Origin: Candidatus Hydrogenedentota bacterium
Lineage (GTDB): Bacteria > Hydrogenedentota > Hydrogenedentia > Hydrogenedentales > SLHB01
Length of the DNA stretch: 6,879 bases
Assembly (NCBI GenBank): GCA_007136375.1
Contig: SLHB01000513.1
Span: forward strand, 1 to 6,879
Direction: 5' to 3'
The notes under the pieces are model-generated. The model was not told where the DNA came from, searched no databases, and was given only the letters and a program-made list of their open reading frames with translations. The translations under genes and the position numbers were made by a program. Below, piece after piece: positions 5,299 through 6,879 of this stretch; within the stretch, counting starts at the first letter, position 1, and the number at the start of each line of letters is the position of its first letter.

Positions 5299-6879
5299 AT
5301 GGCGCGCGGGCGGAGAGTACAAACCATGGCGGGTTCGGCCAACGTGACAACGCAGCGGGGCTCCGAAATCGCGGGGGTGATCCTTCTTGCTTCCGCGCTT
5401 TTGCTGTTTCTCGCCTTGGTCACGGACGGCTATCAAGGCGCCGTGAACCGGCACATCGACGGGATGGAAAGCATCCCGAATATTCTCGGCGCGCCCGGCG
5501 CCTTGACCGCAAGCGCGCTCACCCTCGTTTTCGGATACGGGGCCCACGTTCTCTATTGCATCCTCGGCGTGTGGGGCGGGATGTTGCTCACCCACAACCG
5601 CTTGGACCGGCTGACAAGCCGCATTCTCGGTCTGGTGCTGCTCACCGCCTCGGTGGCCGGCCTCCTCCACGTGAACACCGCGGCCCCAGGGGCCGGCGAG
5701 CCTGGCGGCTTGGCCGGCGGAGCCGTAGGCGCCTTCGTCGGCAGCCCGCTGCTCCCCGTTTTCGGCATTATCGGCGCCAACGTCATCGTCGTCACGATGA
5801 GCGTTATCGGCATTTTGCTCGCCACCGATTTCCTCTTTGTCCGCTGGTTCGCCATGCTCCACGGCCTCGCCCTCATCACACTCCGCGGCGTCGCCGAAGT
5901 GTGGGAGGCCCTGTACCGTTGGCGTCTGGCCCGCGCCACCGCGCAAGGGGCCGGCAAGCGGGCCTCGAAAGGCCGGCGGGCCCTGACCTACGAGGCCGAG
6001 GAAGCGGTGGACATCACGTTCCGCGAAGCCGAGCTGGAAGCGGATTTGCCGCCCGTGCCGCCCGCCGCGTCCGTGATGCCCGCCCGCGATTTTTCGGAGC
6101 TCGTTATCCGGTCCGAACCCAGCGGCGCGCCTGAAGCGCCGTGGAACGAACCCGCGGACGCGCCAAGACCGGCCGCCGAGCGCGCCCCAGCGGCGCCCAC
6201 GGTGAACGTGCGGCAGCAAGAGCCCGACCCGTGGGACGAAGAGGCGGATACGTACGAAGAGCTCGAGCCCGCCGTGGATCCGGACGCCGGCGCCGGCGCG
6301 TCCGCGGATCGCGACAATGAGCCCGCCGAAGCCCCGGCGGCGGCCGCGAAGGCGCGCGCGCCCGAAGATACGCCGCCCGCGCCCAAGGCCGCCCGGCAAG
6401 CGCCGCTGCCCCGGCGAAAGATGCCGGAACCAGAGGAATTGCCGGAAGACTACGTGTATCCCAAACGCTACACGAAGCCTTCTCTCGATATGCTGGAGCC
6501 GCCTGAACGGCACAACCGGCCGGACATGACCGGGATGCTCCAGCAGACGAGCGCCCACCTCGAAGATACGTTGAAGACGTTCGGCATCGAGGCGCGCGTT
6601 GTGGAGGTGACGCGGGGCCCCACCATCACCCGCTACGAACTCGAGCCGGCCCGCGGCATCAAGGTCAGCCGCTTTCTGTCCCTCGCCGATGACCTTGCAT
6701 TGGCGCTCAAGGCCCACCGCGTCCGCGTGGAGGCGCCCATTCCCGGCAAGGGCCGCGTGGGCATCGAAGTGCCGAACAGCGAGCCAGAGCCCGTTATCGT
6801 TCGCGAGCTCCTTGAGTCCCGCGAGTTCAAGCGGAGCAAGCAAGCCTTGCCGTTGGCGATGGGCAAGGACATCGCCGGA
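5299..6879 (+). CDS. ftsK: DNA translocase FtsK, N-terminal part, cut by the right edge
   Basis: The frame is open for 527 codons to the edge. FtsK is a septum-anchored ATPase that pumps DNA and activates XerCD at dif. Membrane segments lie at about 23-41, 72-98, 108-125 and 150-177, the usual four-helix FtsK anchor, with a further hydrophobic stretch near 182-200. Residues 215-385 are a Pro/Ala/Glu-rich linker. From about 395 the motor's alpha domain is clear: LEDTLKTFGIEARVVEV, GPTITRYELEPARGIKVSR (439-457), VEAPIPGKGRVGIEVPN (477-493) and the final MGKDIAG. The Walker A and B motifs and the gamma DNA-reading domain lie beyond the window. Start: ATG 5299 follows an in-frame TAG at 5263, with GGAG 11 bases upstream. 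ATG 5326, with GGAGAG eight bases upstream, is an equally good alternative and would remove nine residues. It is divergent from xerD, its functional partner. Confidence 0.95.
   Translation, partial: MARGRRVQTMAGSANVTTQRGSEIAGVILLASALLLFLALVTDGYQGAVNRHIDGMESIPNILGAPGALTASALTLVFGYGAHVLYCILGVWGGMLLTHNRLDRLTSRILGLVLLTASVAGLLHVNTAAPGAGEPGGLAGGAVGAFVGSPLLPVFGIIGANVIVVTMSVIGILLATDFLFVRWFAMLHGLALITLRGVAEVWEALYRWRLARATAQGAGKRASKGRRALTYEAEEAVDITFREAELEADLPPVPPAASVMPARDFSELVIRSEPSGAPEAPWNEPADAPRPAAERAPAAPTVNVRQQEPDPWDEEADTYEELEPAVDPDAGAGASADRDNEPAEAPAAAAKARAPEDTPPAPKAARQAPLPRRKMPEPEELPEDYVYPKRYTKPSLDMLEPPERHNRPDMTGMLQQTSAHLEDTLKTFGIEARVVEVTRGPTITRYELEPARGIKVSRFLSLADDLALALKAHRVRVEAPIPGKGRVGIEVPNSEPEPVIVRELLESREFKRSKQALPLAMGKDIAG

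Noticed and set aside
5197..6843. 548-codon open frame on the minus strand across ftsK
   Set aside because: It is antisense to a clear FtsK with membrane helices and alpha-domain motifs. Gly/Arg/His-rich composition and no recognisable domain mark it as a by-product of high-GC codon use.

Overview
The window is GC-rich bacterial DNA. It holds five genes: four lie on the minus strand and one, ftsK, on the plus strand. The organism cannot be fixed from this sequence. Two things together suggest an uncultured Planctomycetes/PVC- or Hydrogenedentota-like bacterium: the high GC, and a membrane protein with two CxxC zinc ribbons whose second knuckle ends CGTNLLTGQ, followed by many TPRs. That placement is inference from remembered family features, at low confidence.

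Layout, left to right. Positions 1-46 are the first 15 codons of a minus-strand gene that leaves the window; it has a good Shine-Dalgarno. Positions 47-351 are non-coding and carry two dyads just downstream of the next gene, the larger resembling a terminator, plus a possible extended -10 for the left-edge gene. A tight two-gene operon follows on the minus strand. The upstream member (3443-1827) is a zinc-ribbon, one-TM, TPR protein. The downstream member (1824-352) is a secreted TPR/coiled-coil protein whose mature N-terminus looks like a zinc-dependent phospholipase C fold that has lost its metal ligands. Positions 3444-3832 are a non-coding leader with a perfect TATAAT. At 3833-4789 is xerD, a complete tyrosine recombinase with all six catalytic residues. 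A 27-base stretch covering its last codons is repeated 66 bp beyond its stop.

Positions 4790-5298 form the divergent xerD/ftsK intergenic region, with candidate promoters on both strands and several perfect GC-rich stem-loops. From 5299 to the right edge runs the N-terminal part of ftsK: membrane domain, Pro/Ala/Glu-rich linker and the alpha part of the motor. This frame is open to the edge and has no stop in the window.

FtsK and XerD are known partners: FtsK pumps DNA at the septum and activates XerD at the dif site to resolve chromosome dimers. Here they sit head to head and could share regulation. The TPR operon has no demonstrated link to that pathway. Its predicted products would be one protein with cytoplasmic zinc ribbons and probably periplasmic TPRs, and one exported TPR protein, which suggests a cell-envelope complex of unknown function.
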